This document shows positions 42,886 through 51,702 of a stretch of DNA of 64,000 nt, one piece after another. The stretch lies in contig NZ_AUXV01000056.1 of the NCBI RefSeq assembly GCF_001625575.1, positions 124,001 through 188,000 on the forward strand, read 5' to 3'. Made by a program: the position numbers and the translations under genes. The notes beneath the pieces are model-generated. The model was given only the letters and a program-made list of their open reading frames with translations, did no database searches and was not told the DNA's origin. Numbering within the stretch: the stretch's first letter is position 1; each line of letters starts with the position of its first letter. Source of the DNA: Pseudoalteromonas luteoviolacea S2607. Its GTDB lineage: Bacteria; Pseudomonadota; Gammaproteobacteria; Enterobacterales; Alteromonadaceae.

Positions 42886-43150
42886 AATAATTCTCTTTTA
42901 TAAGCTTTAAAACAACCTACACTTAAACACGACGCGTAGGCACAAACCGAATCGTAAATCCGGCGCTGAGGCGTGTATTTTACGGATTTATAAAACAAAT
43001 GCAAAAAGCATAGAATCAAGTGCTGAGTTTTTATTCCAAGTGATTAAAACAAAAGCAAAAACAATTTTAAACTAAGATTTATATAGTGCCTTTGTCTGGC
43101 TCTTTGCTATAATGGCGCGTTTTTTAGAATAATGACTGGAGAAAGTAACT

Positions 43151-44479
43151 TTGAGATTTTCCGAACTCGGCCTTGACCTTCGCTTTGAAAAGCAACTACA
43201 ACATCAGGGAATTAATGAGCCTACTGAAATTCAAGCACATGCCATCCCCACAGCTTTAGCAGGCCACGATGTTTTTGCACAGTCAAAAACCGGTTCAGGA
43301 AAGACCTTGGCGTTTTTGTTACCCGCTGTACAGCGTGTAATGAAACAAAAAGCGCTGAGCAAACGCGACCCTCGTGTTCTCATTGTTGCCCCGACTCGCG
43401 AGCTAGCCAATCAGGTATTTGCCCAGTGCCGCTTATTAATTGCCGGTACGTCAATGACAGCAACCAAAGTGCTTGGCGGCGAAAACTTTAACGACCAAGT
43501 AAAAGCATTGCGTAAAAACCCACATTTTGTGATTGGTACGCCAGGTCGTATCACTGACCACCTTGAACAACAGTCATTACACCTTGCAGGTCTTGAGCTG
43601 TTAATTTTTGATGAAGCAGACCGTATGCTTGATTTAGGTTTTGATAAACAACTCAATGCCATTAATAGTCAAGCCGATCATCGCCTTCGTCAAACCATGG
43701 TATTTTCAGCGACATTAGAACATGCACAAGTTGAGCTTACCGCAAAAGCGCTATTAAAGTCGCCGAAAAAGATCCTACTAAGCGGCAGTAATGAAAAGCA
43801 CGAAGATATTCAACAGGCATTGTATTTTGCAGATCACCTAGACCACAAAGAAGCGTTACTTAAACACTTTGTGCAGCAAGATGACGTTGGACAATGCATT
43901 ATCTTTACCGCAACGCGTCAAGATACCACGCGTTTGAGTGACTTACTGAACGAAATGGGAATTAAAGCCATTGGTTTAGCGGGTGATTTAGCGCAAAACA
44001 AGCGTCTTGATATTATGGATGCGTTTAGCCGTGGTATATATAAAGTTTTGGTCACAACTGATGTGGCATCACGTGGTCTGGATCTATTAAACGTTACGCA
44101 CGTTATCAACTTTGATTTACCAAAACAGGCTGAAGAATACGTACACCGTATCGGACGTACAGGCAGAGCAGGCTTTAAAGGTACTGCAGCTTCGTTAGTA
44201 GGTCCAAAAGATTGGAAGAGCTATCAAGCAATTGCACAGTATCTGAAAGAAAAACTGACTTTCCACACAATCGAAGGCCTTGAAGGTAAATTCAAAGGCT
44301 TTAAAGAAAAGCCTAAAAAACCAGCGTATAAAGGTAAAAAGCCTGCTGCTGGTAAAAAGCCTGAGCAAAAACGCAAGTTTACGAAAAAGCCTAAGGCGCC
44401 TAAAAAGCCGATTGCAGCCCCATTTGACGTGGATGGAAATGCACCACTTCGTAGAAAACCAAAGCCAGCCGAGGAATAA
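43151..44479 (+). CDS. DEAD-box RNA helicase, RhlE/SrmB-like
   Basis: A 442-residue ATP-dependent RNA helicase. Motif Q lies near EIQAHAIPTA; motif I is SKTGSGKTLAF, Ia APTRELANQ, II DEAD (FDEADRMLD), III FSATLE, IV IIFTATRQ, V TDVASRGLD, VI HRIGRTGRAG. After residue 360 a basic Lys-rich tail (KPKKPAYKGKKPAAGKKPEQ and more) probably binds RNA. The start is an uncommon TTG, with GGAG nine bases upstream. It forms an operon with the CvfB gene three bases downstream. Confidence 0.94.
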   Translation: MRFSELGLDLRFEKQLQHQGINEPTEIQAHAIPTALAGHDVFAQSKTGSGKTLAFLLPAVQRVMKQKALSKRDPRVLIVAPTRELANQVFAQCRLLIAGTSMTATKVLGGENFNDQVKALRKNPHFVIGTPGRITDHLEQQSLHLAGLELLIFDEADRMLDLGFDKQLNAINSQADHRLRQTMVFSATLEHAQVELTAKALLKSPKKILLSGSNEKHEDIQQALYFADHLDHKEALLKHFVQQDDVGQCIIFTATRQDTTRLSDLLNEMGIKAIGLAGDLAQNKRLDIMDAFSRGIYKVLVTTDVASRGLDLLNVTHVINFDLPKQAEEYVHRIGRTGRAGFKGTAASLVGPKDWKSYQAIAQYLKEKLTFHTIEGLEGKFKGFKEKPKKPAYKGKKPAAGKKPEQKRKFTKKPKAPKKPIAAPFDVDGNAPLRRKPKPAEE

Positions 44480-44482
44480 ACC

Positions 44483-45310
44483 ATGCTAGGTACTAAGCAG
44501 TTTTTAATGATTGAAGAGATCAGCGCTGAAGGCGCATATCTAGACGGTAAAGAGCTTGGCGATGTGTTTTTACCTTTGGATGAAAAGCCTGAATATTTAG
44601 AAGAAGGCGACAATGTTGAAGTGTTCATCTATTCAGACAACCAGGGGCACCCTTGCGCAACCACAAAAGCACCGATCGCGCAGGTGGGTGAGTTCGCGCT
44701 GTTACGTGTGAAACAAATCAACAAAGTCGGTGCGTTCATGGACCTTGGTATTGCCAAAGACGTTCTTGCGCCTTACAACGAGCAAAAGCCAAAAATGCGC
44801 GAAGGCTACAGCTACCTGGTAAAGCTGTACTTAGATAACGCGAGTAAGCGCCTGTGTGCTTCGAGCAATATCAATAAATTTGTCAATAAAACCCCAGCAA
44901 ACTACAGCAAGTTTGAGGAAGTGGACCTGATCATTGCCTCAAAAACCGACCTTGGCTATAAAGTCGTCATCAATGAAACCCATTTTGGTATGGTGTTTTT
45001 TAACACGGTATTCAAGCGTATGTACATTGGCCAACGTATGAAAGGCTATATTAAGCAAGTACGTGAGGGAGACAAAATTGATGTGTTACTTGAAAAGCCT
45101 GGTATTGAGAAGATTTCAGGCTTAGGAGAGCAAATTCTAGCCAAGCTAGAAGAGAACAATGGCTTTTTACCATTGGGTGATAAGTCCGATCCTCAACAAA
45201 TTAAGCAGGCTTTTTCGACCAGTAAAGCGAACTTCAAAAAAGCAATTGGTGGACTCTTTAAGCAAGGTAAAATTGACATAGAAGCCACTTCGATTTCGCT
45301 CCGAAAGTAA
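44483..45310 (+). CDS. CvfB family S1-like RNA-binding protein
   Basis: A 275-residue protein related to CvfB/YitL. S1-like OB-fold units are seen around residues 1-60, 70-130 (ALLRVKQINKVGAFMDLGIA) and 150-210 (KVVINETHFGMVFFNTVFKR), and a winged helix lies at the C-terminus (FSTSKANFKKAIGGLFKQGK). It is inferred to bind RNA; in Gram-positive bacteria CvfB affects virulence gene expression. It starts three bases after the DEAD-box helicase stop, so the two are one transcript. Confidence 0.9.
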   Translation: MLGTKQFLMIEEISAEGAYLDGKELGDVFLPLDEKPEYLEEGDNVEVFIYSDNQGHPCATTKAPIAQVGEFALLRVKQINKVGAFMDLGIAKDVLAPYNEQKPKMREGYSYLVKLYLDNASKRLCASSNINKFVNKTPANYSKFEEVDLIIASKTDLGYKVVINETHFGMVFFNTVFKRMYIGQRMKGYIKQVREGDKIDVLLEKPGIEKISGLGEQILAKLEENNGFLPLGDKSDPQQIKQAFSTSKANFKKAIGGLFKQGKIDIEATSISLRK

Positions 45311-45320
45311 TCGCCTGTAA

Positions 45321-45347
45321 GTGATTTGCGTCTTTGGCACAAATCAC
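45321..45347. terminator. Hairpin between convergent genes
   Basis: GTGATTTG and CAAATCAC flank an 11-base loop, between the CvfB gene (plus) and the serine hydrolase gene (minus). The lack of a T-run lowers confidence. Confidence 0.5.
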
Positions 45348-45387
45348 CTAATGAACCCTATCAAGCCCAGCTATATATAAACTCTGT

Positions 45388-46491
45388 TTAGCGTTTAAAG
45401 TCGTCAATATAAAGCGCTGCAATGTTGTCTACAAATTGGATAGGCAAAGCACCCACTAGATTTGTTAACACAACAATCGATACATTATCTTCAGGGTAAT
45501 GGATCATAGTTACCGCATTGCCGCCACTTGCACTCACCGCCGGGTGGTGCCCGCGCTCCAATACTTGCCAGCCAATTGCATAGCCATTTTCCAAGTTGCT
45601 AAAACCACCAATTTTACCATTGTTTAATTTAACTGGTGTCCAAAGCAGTTTGGTGTTTTTAACAAGCTTGTTAGACTGCAATGCGATTAAGTACTGTGCA
45701 AGCTCAGTCGCAGTTGAATTCATACCTGCCGCCGTTCTCATGATGTAGGAAAATCGCCCATAGATATTAACGAAGCGCTTGGCTTTATCCTCATATAAAT
45801 ACTGCCGAGCTTGATTTTTTATCACTGGCGTCATGTATTCGAAACCCGACTTTGCCGTCAAGTGCATACCGGTTGGCTTTAATTGATGATCGGTTATAAA
45901 TTCAACAAAGTTCCCATCAACATATTTGTCGATGATTTTACCGATGATGACATAGCCTGTTTGGTTGTAATCAAAACGCGTGTTTATGTCAGATATCATT
46001 GGTAACGTTTGTACTTTCTCCCAAGCAGCCTTAGGATTACCTCTGACAATCAAATCAATATAATAGCCACTCAGTATTTTTGGTAGGCCCGACGTATGTG
46101 CCATTAAATGCTTAATCTGAATTTTATGCCAAGCCTTTGGTAATTCAGGAAGGTGCTTACCGATTTCGTCATGAAGGGTAATGATGCCTTTTTCCACCAG
46201 TTGTAAAAGCGCCACGCCAGTAAAGGCTTTGGTCATAGAGTTAATGGAAAAAACAGTATTGTTAGTTACAGCAACATCATCTTGCAAATTTGCGACGCCA
46301 TAGCTTTGCGTTTTTATAATCTTTTTATCTTTGACGACAGCCAGTTGTAATCCGGGAATATGACGCTGCGCCATTATCTGCGTAATAGTTTTATCTACCT
46401 CATCTGCTTCTACAAACAGAGAAGTGAAAAAGCACATACAGACAAGAGGAACGACTTTAATTTGTTTCAATATGACTGAACTTGTTTTCAT
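45388..46491 (-). CDS. Serine beta-lactamase-family hydrolase (class C-like), exported
   Basis: A 367-residue protein with an N-terminal signal segment (VPLVCMCFFTSLFVEA). Active-site motifs: SMTK (FSINSMTKAFTG) for SxxK, the tyrosine motif in DYNQTGYVIIGK and HPAVSASGGNAVT for the third motif. It belongs to the broad penicillin-binding/esterase/beta-lactamase fold of unassigned substrate. It could be a peptidase, esterase or D,D-peptidase. It is a single gene ending at a hairpin shared with the CvfB gene. Confidence 0.9.
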   Translation of the reverse strand: MKTSSVILKQIKVVPLVCMCFFTSLFVEADEVDKTITQIMAQRHIPGLQLAVVKDKKIIKTQSYGVANLQDDVAVTNNTVFSINSMTKAFTGVALLQLVEKGIITLHDEIGKHLPELPKAWHKIQIKHLMAHTSGLPKILSGYYIDLIVRGNPKAAWEKVQTLPMISDINTRFDYNQTGYVIIGKIIDKYVDGNFVEFITDHQLKPTGMHLTAKSGFEYMTPVIKNQARQYLYEDKAKRFVNIYGRFSYIMRTAAGMNSTATELAQYLIALQSNKLVKNTKLLWTPVKLNNGKIGGFSNLENGYAIGWQVLERGHHPAVSASGGNAVTMIHYPEDNVSIVVLTNLVGALPIQFVDNIAALYIDDFKR

Positions 46492-46642
46492 AAATTTTCT
46501 TATTTTTAGTGCGTGAAGTTAATACGATGAAAGTTAAACACTACCGTTTATTATCGATAACAAGATAGAGAGTTTTTATGGTAAAGACAGCTATAAGCAA
46601 AGATTATGAAAATTAAAATATCCGCGAAACTGGAATTGCCCT

Positions 46643-46669
46643 AAAAAGCTCGAAAGCGTGTCCGAGCTT
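46643..46669 (-). terminator. Rho-independent terminator after the lipoprotein gene
   Basis: On the minus strand AAGCTCG pairs with CGAGCTT across a ten-base loop and is followed by TTTT. It lies 32 bases after the stop at 46701. Confidence 0.8.
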
Positions 46670-46700
46670 ATTTTCTATTCACGCATATTTGAAGCGCTGT

Positions 46701-47126
46701 TTAAATTTCTTTAATCTGGTCTAAAGAGGTTACACTAATTTCAGTTAGGAAAAAGTAGCTAGACATTTTTATACCGTTAGACTTCAAAAACACTTGCTTT
46801 CTTTTTGCCTCTCCAGTGACTTGAATTTTTTTGCCTATAAAATAAACTTTAGGGCTCAGTCCTTCTTTACGAATAAATGCCCTTATCACTTCGGGTGATA
46901 AGGCTATGCTAATAGAGCGCCTATCTCGGAAGTTTTCTTGTGTATTTAAAAAAATTTCGCCGTCAACTTTACCTGCGGCTTTCACCTCAAACTCAAATGT
47001 TCCGCTTACACCATGTGGAGCTTTTGCTTCTGATGCAGCAATCAAATCCATTGTTTGCTCCAACTTATAAGTAGTAGAACTACACGCGCCGAGTAAAAGA
47101 GCAAACGCAACTGGTAAATATTTCAT
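46701..47126 (-). CDS. Hypothetical lipoprotein
   Basis: A 141-residue protein with lipoprotein signal MKYLPVAFALLLGAC (lipobox LGAC). The mature part has alternating hydrophobic pattern (SGTFEFEVKAAGKVDGEIFL) consistent with a beta-sheet fold, with no recognised family. It is transcribed alone and ends at a clear terminator. Confidence 0.7.
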   Translation of the reverse strand: MKYLPVAFALLLGACSSTTYKLEQTMDLIAASEAKAPHGVSGTFEFEVKAAGKVDGEIFLNTQENFRDRRSISIALSPEVIRAFIRKEGLSPKVYFIGKKIQVTGEAKRKQVFLKSNGIKMSSYFFLTEISVTSLDQIKEI

Positions 47127-47274
47127 TTTAGGTGTCCCTGTTAGTGTAACTGTTCCTAATTATTATACTCGCAGGAACTGAAGTTAAGCTACCCAGCTCC
47201 TGAAGTTTTAATATAAATTTTATATTTAAACCGTTAACGACAATCCATGATAGGTATTGAGGTTTTAGTGATAT

Positions 47275-47448
47275 TTAATGTTGCTGCTCGATACGTTCTA
47301 TTTCTTGCCACAAAGAGTCGGCTTCTGCCGTGAGCATCGCATACCCTCTAATATCACCGTTTCTTTGCGCATGCATTGCCTTTTCAAGCAGTATACTGTG
47401 TGATTTTCTCAATTTTTTTGATGGATTGGATTTAAAAATACCAAACAT
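47275..47448 (-). CDS. DUF6435 family small protein
   Basis: A 57-codon gene missed by minimum-length calls. The product starts MFGIFKSNPSKKLRK, then has EKAMHAQRNGDIRGYAMLTA and ends QEIERIEQQH. The MFGIFKSNP start and AQRNGDI are the marks of DUF6435 proteins, widespread small proteins of gammaproteobacteria. GAGGGCGG lies about five bases before the ATG. The function is unknown; the composition suggests a helical hairpin. It sits between the lipoprotein gene and the VOC-family gene. Confidence 0.85.
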   Translation of the reverse strand: MFGIFKSNPSKKLRKSHSILLEKAMHAQRNGDIRGYAMLTAEADSLWQEIERIEQQH

Positions 47449-47534
47449 ATAACCGCCCTCGTTAATTGCTTCGCTTTCTTAAACGAAGCAAAATTCAGTA
47501 GGGATCACAGTGTTTAGTAAAGAATCATAATTGA

Positions 47535-47891
47535 CTACTTTTGCTCCGACCAGACAGCAAACTCGTTGCCACTGGGCTCTTTGAAATGAAAACGACACCC
47601 GCCAGGAAAGTCAAAAATTGGCTTTACTATCTCGCCACCATGCTGTTCCACCTTATCAAGGGTTGCTTGAATGTTGTTGCTGTAAAAGACCAATAGTGCA
47701 CCGCCGCTACTTGGCTGACTATTCATATCTGCCCTGTAAAACCCACCATCTAAACCTTGGTTTGAAAACGCCGTATATTCTGGTCCATAATCGACAAACT
47801 CCCATGCAAAAACCGCATTGAAAAATGCTTTAGTCGCATCCAAGTTTTTTGCTGCAAACTCTACATAGTTAAGTTTTTCATGTTGGTTCAT
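47535..47891 (-). CDS. VOC (glyoxalase/bleomycin-resistance) family protein
   Basis: A 118-residue protein with one vicinal-oxygen-chelate domain: LNYVEFAAKNLDATKAFFNA at the start and RFHFKEPSGNEFAVWSEQK at the end. It gives paired beta-alpha-beta-beta-beta modules. Many such proteins are uncharacterised; a role as a small-molecule binder or isomerase is possible. It may share a transcript with the DUF6435 gene downstream. Confidence 0.88.
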   Translation of the reverse strand: MNQHEKLNYVEFAAKNLDATKAFFNAVFAWEFVDYGPEYTAFSNQGLDGGFYRADMNSQPSSGGALLVFYSNNIQATLDKVEQHGGEIVKPIFDFPGGCRFHFKEPSGNEFAVWSEQK

Positions 47892-48154
47892 AGTAAACCT
47901 TTATTGTTTTTTATTTATCTTTTGAAACTCTGTAAACTTTTACTGAATTTCAAATTATAGTTATCAGTGTATACGAATACTAACGCCAACCTAGATAAAG
48001 AAACAAGCTGGAACTATTTAAGCAGTTACATTTCAAATATGTACATATCACTTTTAGGTTTCTTAGAACTAAATGAGCACGACGTGGGCACAAGTCCTTT
48101 TTACTAGGTCGTTTAAATATTCGTATGACACACTTTAGTTAGCGCAGTCATTAT

Positions 48155-49789
48155 TTAGTCTAATTTAAACCCACCAACAGCTTGCCTTAACCTTTTCGCA
48201 CTGACCATTGCTTGGTCTGCAACGGATTCGTTTTCAACGGCAGTGTCAAAGTTTTCGCGAGTTCCCTCAGACATACATGTCAGATTGCTGCTGATATCGT
48301 CTGTCACTTTACTTTGCTCCTCTGTTGCTGTGGCGGTTTGCAAAGCCATGTCAGACACCCGCTGCGAAGCAGTCGCTATTTGGCCCAAGGACTCAAGTGT
48401 TTGTGCTGAACAATCCACTGTTGACTGTGTTGAGTCATTGCCTTTTTCGATTGAGGAGACAGCTTGACCAACTCCCTGTTGTAAATTTGCAATCATCTCT
48501 TGAATATTTTCTGTGGATTGCTGGGTTTTGCTGGCAAGTGTTCTTACTTCATCTGCAACAACAGCAAACCCTCTGCCCTGCTCACCTGCTCTAGCGGCTT
48601 CAATAGCCGCATTAAGCGCAAGTAAATTCGTTTGCTCAGCAATGCCGCGTATCACATCTAGCACAGAAGTAATATTGGTAGAATCTTCCGATACTTTAGA
48701 AATAGTTTGAGAGGCCGTTGCAATAATATCCGAGAGCGCGTTTATCTCATCCACCGTTTTGTTGGTGACTTTTGTACCTTCGTCTGTGAGTTGATTAACG
48801 TCAGTAAGGTCCTGCGCAGTTGAACTCGCATTTTCAGCAACTTCTTTTATCGCATAAGACATCTCATTCACAGCGGTTACGATGACCTCTATCGCTTGAA
48901 GCTGGTTAGAGCAAGTGTCATGAATACTTTTCGAACCTCTCTCCAAGGCTTCGACACCATTGGTAACAGCGACTGTCTCGTCAACAATCGTGCGGATTAA
49001 CTCTGACAAACCAGCCACAAAGTTGTCAAACTCCCTTGCGACATCGCCCAACTCATCTTCCCGTGTCGAGTTGATCCGCTTGGTTAAATCACCATCACCT
49101 TTGCTCATATCTCTCAATTGGTAGACAAGGTCATTGAGTGCGTTGGCCATTTTCTTCGGAGCAATCATGCCGATGGCGATGATCATGGCAATTACAAGCG
49201 CACTGAAAATCAGGATCACGGTTAAAGTACTGTTTACCTCACTGATGGATTCTGAACTCACCCGGCCACTAATACTGTCAGCAGCCTCCCCGGCAACATT
49301 GAAATAATCTCTTAGCGCATTAAAACTTTGCGTCGCCGGACCTTCACTTTGAGCAATAGCGGCGTCACGCTTCCCCTGACGAATAAGGTCGAAGACTCTT
49401 TGTGAATCGCTTAACCAAGTTTTGTATTGGCTATCAAATCCACGCAGTGGCGCAAGTGCACTAGGGTAATCAGCCATGAATGCTCGGTACTTATTCATCC
49501 GGTCTAACGCTTGCTGCGCGTTTTCTTGATAGTCTGCGTATAACGCTTTAAAACCTGCTTGCAAGTCGGTTATATACAAAACATGTTGTTCAGCAGAGAG
49601 CGCTTGATACAAGTCTCTATCTGCATTGATAACAGCGGAGATAGCTGGGTTAAACTTGTTGCCCACTTCATCCAAACTTCGTTCCGTCTTGCTAATTAGA
49701 AATAGGTTTATTGAAACAACAACGACAAAAAACACAGAAATCGCTATAAAGAGAAGTGAGTATTTTACTTGGAGGCTTTTAAAGTTCAT
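48155..49789 (-). CDS. Methyl-accepting chemotaxis protein
   Basis: A 544-residue receptor. An N-terminal membrane helix (about residues 10-30), a periplasmic four-helix-bundle sensor domain (about 35-185), then a second helix (IAMIIAIGMIAP), a HAMP domain (LRDMSKGDGDLTKRINSTRE) and the methyl-accepting signalling domain. The hairpin tip EQTNLLALNAAIEAARAGEQ is diagnostic. The ligand is unknown; the sensor domain type suggests a small organic molecule. No che genes are near. Confidence 0.94.
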   Translation of the reverse strand: MNFKSLQVKYSLLFIAISVFFVVVVSINLFLISKTERSLDEVGNKFNPAISAVINADRDLYQALSAEQHVLYITDLQAGFKALYADYQENAQQALDRMNKYRAFMADYPSALAPLRGFDSQYKTWLSDSQRVFDLIRQGKRDAAIAQSEGPATQSFNALRDYFNVAGEAADSISGRVSSESISEVNSTLTVILIFSALVIAMIIAIGMIAPKKMANALNDLVYQLRDMSKGDGDLTKRINSTREDELGDVAREFDNFVAGLSELIRTIVDETVAVTNGVEALERGSKSIHDTCSNQLQAIEVIVTAVNEMSYAIKEVAENASSTAQDLTDVNQLTDEGTKVTNKTVDEINALSDIIATASQTISKVSEDSTNITSVLDVIRGIAEQTNLLALNAAIEAARAGEQGRGFAVVADEVRTLASKTQQSTENIQEMIANLQQGVGQAVSSIEKGNDSTQSTVDCSAQTLESLGQIATASQRVSDMALQTATATEEQSKVTDDISSNLTCMSEGTRENFDTAVENESVADQAMVSAKRLRQAVGGFKLD

Positions 49790-50170
49790 GAATGACCACT
49801 ATTTTTATGCTATCTCATACAAATATAGTAAGTAATACTTACTTTTCAGCTTTGATACGTGAAGCGGTCAAAAGAAGCTGCCTAATAGACGTTGATTGCT
49901 GGCAATTTAAGATGTAAAGACCAAAACAGATTCGCTAAACCCAAAAGCTAAACTTATCCATTGCCAACTGCTGTGTTCTCCCCCACACCTTGTACTTATC
50001 GCGCAACGAATGTATTAAGATCGAGAAGATAGCGATTTAATAACTCTGAACGTATGTAATCAAATCGCATTGGAGGCCAATCACAATAGCTTCTAAAACA
50101 TCATTAAAGTTTTACTATTTGGCATATTCAAGTTAGGCAAATTCTCAATAGTGCTTACGATTTTATTAGC
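49790..50170. other. Gene-free gap upstream of the chemotaxis receptor
   Basis: About 380 bases with no plausible gene. The only structure seen is a seven-base inverted repeat (AGTAAGT and ACTTACT around AAT, 49827-49843), 38 bases before the receptor start, which may be a regulatory or 5' leader element. The rest appears to be AT-rich spacer. Confidence 0.5.
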
Positions 50171-50785
50171 TTAGAATGCTAACCCTAACTTTTTGAGCTC
50201 ATCTTCACATTGCCCTGCATCTTCAAACTGAATTGCTTCAATACCCATAGTTTTTGCCCCTGCAACATTATGGGGCATATCATCAATGAATACGGTTTCA
50301 TTTGCATTTAGGCTAAATTGTGTCAACAGTGCATCGTATATAGCAGGTTGAGGTTTGAGTACCCCTAAGTCTGCTGATACAATCGCTCCTTCAAATAACG
50401 GCCAAAACTGATAGGTTTCTTTTAAATAGTCGACAATTTCATGGACATTATCCGTGAGTGCATAAACTTTATATCCTGCTTTTTTTACTCGCTCTATCAA
50501 AGCTTCTGAGTTATATATAGGGATCAAAGAATGCTTAATATAATGAAATAAACGATCGCAATCACTCTGGTTCAAGCCAAGCTCCTTTTGATATCTGAGC
50601 TTTGTTTCTTCCTCTGACATTAAGCCTTTGTTTAAGTCTAACCAAATATCCGTGTAAAATACCCTTTCAATTAAACCGCTGTCAAAGTGTGACCGGCCAA
50701 ATGTCATGCTGATAATGTCTTCTGGCGACCAACGAACTACAACATTTCCTATATCAAATACAACATTTTTAATGGTGGTTTCCAT
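50171..50785 (-). CDS. HAD-superfamily hydrolase, subfamily IA
   Basis: A 204-residue haloacid-dehalogenase-type phosphatase. Motif I is VVFDIGNVVVRW with the nucleophile Asp followed by Gly rather than the usual DxD acid. Motif II is around YALTDNVHE, Lys of motif III around ADLGVLKPQPAIYDALL, and motif IV is VFIDDMPHNVAGAKTMG. It resembles YihX/YjjG-like sugar- or nucleotide-phosphate phosphatases. The altered second Asp of motif I (DxG) may reduce phosphatase activity; it also occurs in YihX-like homologues as DIGNVL. Confidence 0.88.
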   Translation of the reverse strand: METTIKNVVFDIGNVVVRWSPEDIISMTFGRSHFDSGLIERVFYTDIWLDLNKGLMSEEETKLRYQKELGLNQSDCDRLFHYIKHSLIPIYNSEALIERVKKAGYKVYALTDNVHEIVDYLKETYQFWPLFEGAIVSADLGVLKPQPAIYDALLTQFSLNANETVFIDDMPHNVAGAKTMGIEAIQFEDAGQCEDELKKLGLAF

Positions 50786-50959
50786 ATAACTTCCTTTTGA
50801 ATGATTGGCGTACTATAGCGTTAAAAATACTACTGTACACACTCTAACCTCGCTACAGGAAATAAGTATTACAATATGTAATCGGTGTGGTTTGGAGAGA
50901 TGGTAATTTACCTGGTTGGGCTAGATATAGTTTATTAAGAAGCTGAGTCATTTTTTATA

Positions 50960-50979
50960 GTAGGCCAATTAAGGCCTAC
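50960..50979 (-). terminator. Hairpin downstream of the cysteine-rich peptide gene
   Basis: GTAGGCC and GGCCTAC with a six-base loop lie 39-58 bases past the stop at 51018. The minus-strand continuation is A-rich, so a 3'-stabilising structure is as likely as a terminator. Confidence 0.5.
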
Positions 50980-51017
50980 AACAACAAGGGTTAAGGACTG
51001 CTAGAATGTGGGGTATG

Positions 51018-51188
51018 TTAGCAGTTATCAGAATAGCACTGCCAAGAAACAGGACACTTAACAGTAGGTAAGCAGCCCAGAGAATCAAGGCCCTGACCAC
51101 CACCGATCTGAGGAGTTTGCTGCGGGTTAAGCGCTTTGTTTGATGTGCTTAAGTTTTTGACTTTCTTTTTACTAAGTTTAAGTAACAT
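51018..51188 (-). CDS. Cysteine-rich small peptide with double-glycine leader, RiPP/bacteriocin-like
   Basis: A 56-codon gene below usual length limits. ATG 51188 has AAGGAA seven bases upstream and a possible promoter (TTGAAC, 16 bases, TATTGT) before it. The leader is basic, MLLKLSKKKVKNLSTSNKAL, then NPQQTPQIGGG. The remaining 25 residues start QGLDSLGC and carry four Cys (39, 45, 51, 56) with spacing C-x5-C-x5-C-x4-C plus Ser, Thr and Trp. It looks like a RiPP or class II bacteriocin-type precursor cleaved after GG. No modification, transport or immunity gene is adjacent, so export and maturation would be supplied elsewhere. A hairpin follows. Confidence 0.75.
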   Translation of the reverse strand: MLLKLSKKKVKNLSTSNKALNPQQTPQIGGGQGLDSLGCLPTVKCPVSWQCYSDNC

Positions 51189-51663
51189 ATTAATTTCCTT
51201 TGGTTAGTTACATTCAACGCGCTCACAATAACAGGTTTATATATTCGTTCAAGATCTTTTTATTGGATTTTTTATTTAAATCAATTGGAGTTTAAGAATT
51301 ATACAACCTTTAAAATTCGAATAAATAACATGAATCCCCTTATGAATGATTTCATTTTGAGCATATTTAACATCTCGGTATCTTTAACCTGAATAAATTA
51401 CCTTTTGTAAGCGTCGCCCCTTGCGCAAAGGTAAATATTTCAATTCGAATAAAGCTATAGATATTTCGCGAATTTAGTCTTGGTTGAACATTTGAACATT
51501 TGAACATTTGAACATTTGAACATTTGAACAGGAATTTAGCCATTTATAACGTTGGTGTGCATGAAATCTAAAACAGAATATCGAAACTAAAAATGGCTTG
51601 GAAAGTCATTCTTTAAGCTCAACTGTTGCATAGCTTTTTAGTAGGTTGCGAGGAGGAGTAAAT
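51189..51663. other. Gap between the peptide gene and hutU: peptide promoter region and spacer
   Basis: The left part holds the presumed promoter of the peptide gene (on the minus strand, roughly 51210-51250). The right part is AT-rich and includes the octanucleotide tandem array at 51486-51530. No other gene-sized frame was convincing. Confidence 0.5.
51486..51530. repeat. Octanucleotide tandem repeat, GAACATTT x 5.6
   Basis: Five perfect copies and a partial sixth of the 8-base unit, 45 bases in all, in non-coding DNA downstream of hutU. Such tracts are prone to length change between strains. It is not inside a recognised gene. Confidence 0.95.
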
Positions 51664-51694
51664 AAATACAGGGCATGGACCATGCCCTGTATTT
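51664..51694 (-). terminator. Bidirectional terminator after hutU
   Basis: AAATACAGGGCATG and CATGCCCTGTATTT pair around GAC, immediately after the hutU stop codon. The minus strand continues ATTTA. A strong, symmetric hairpin. Confidence 0.85.
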
Positions 51695-51702
51695 TATTAG
51701 GA

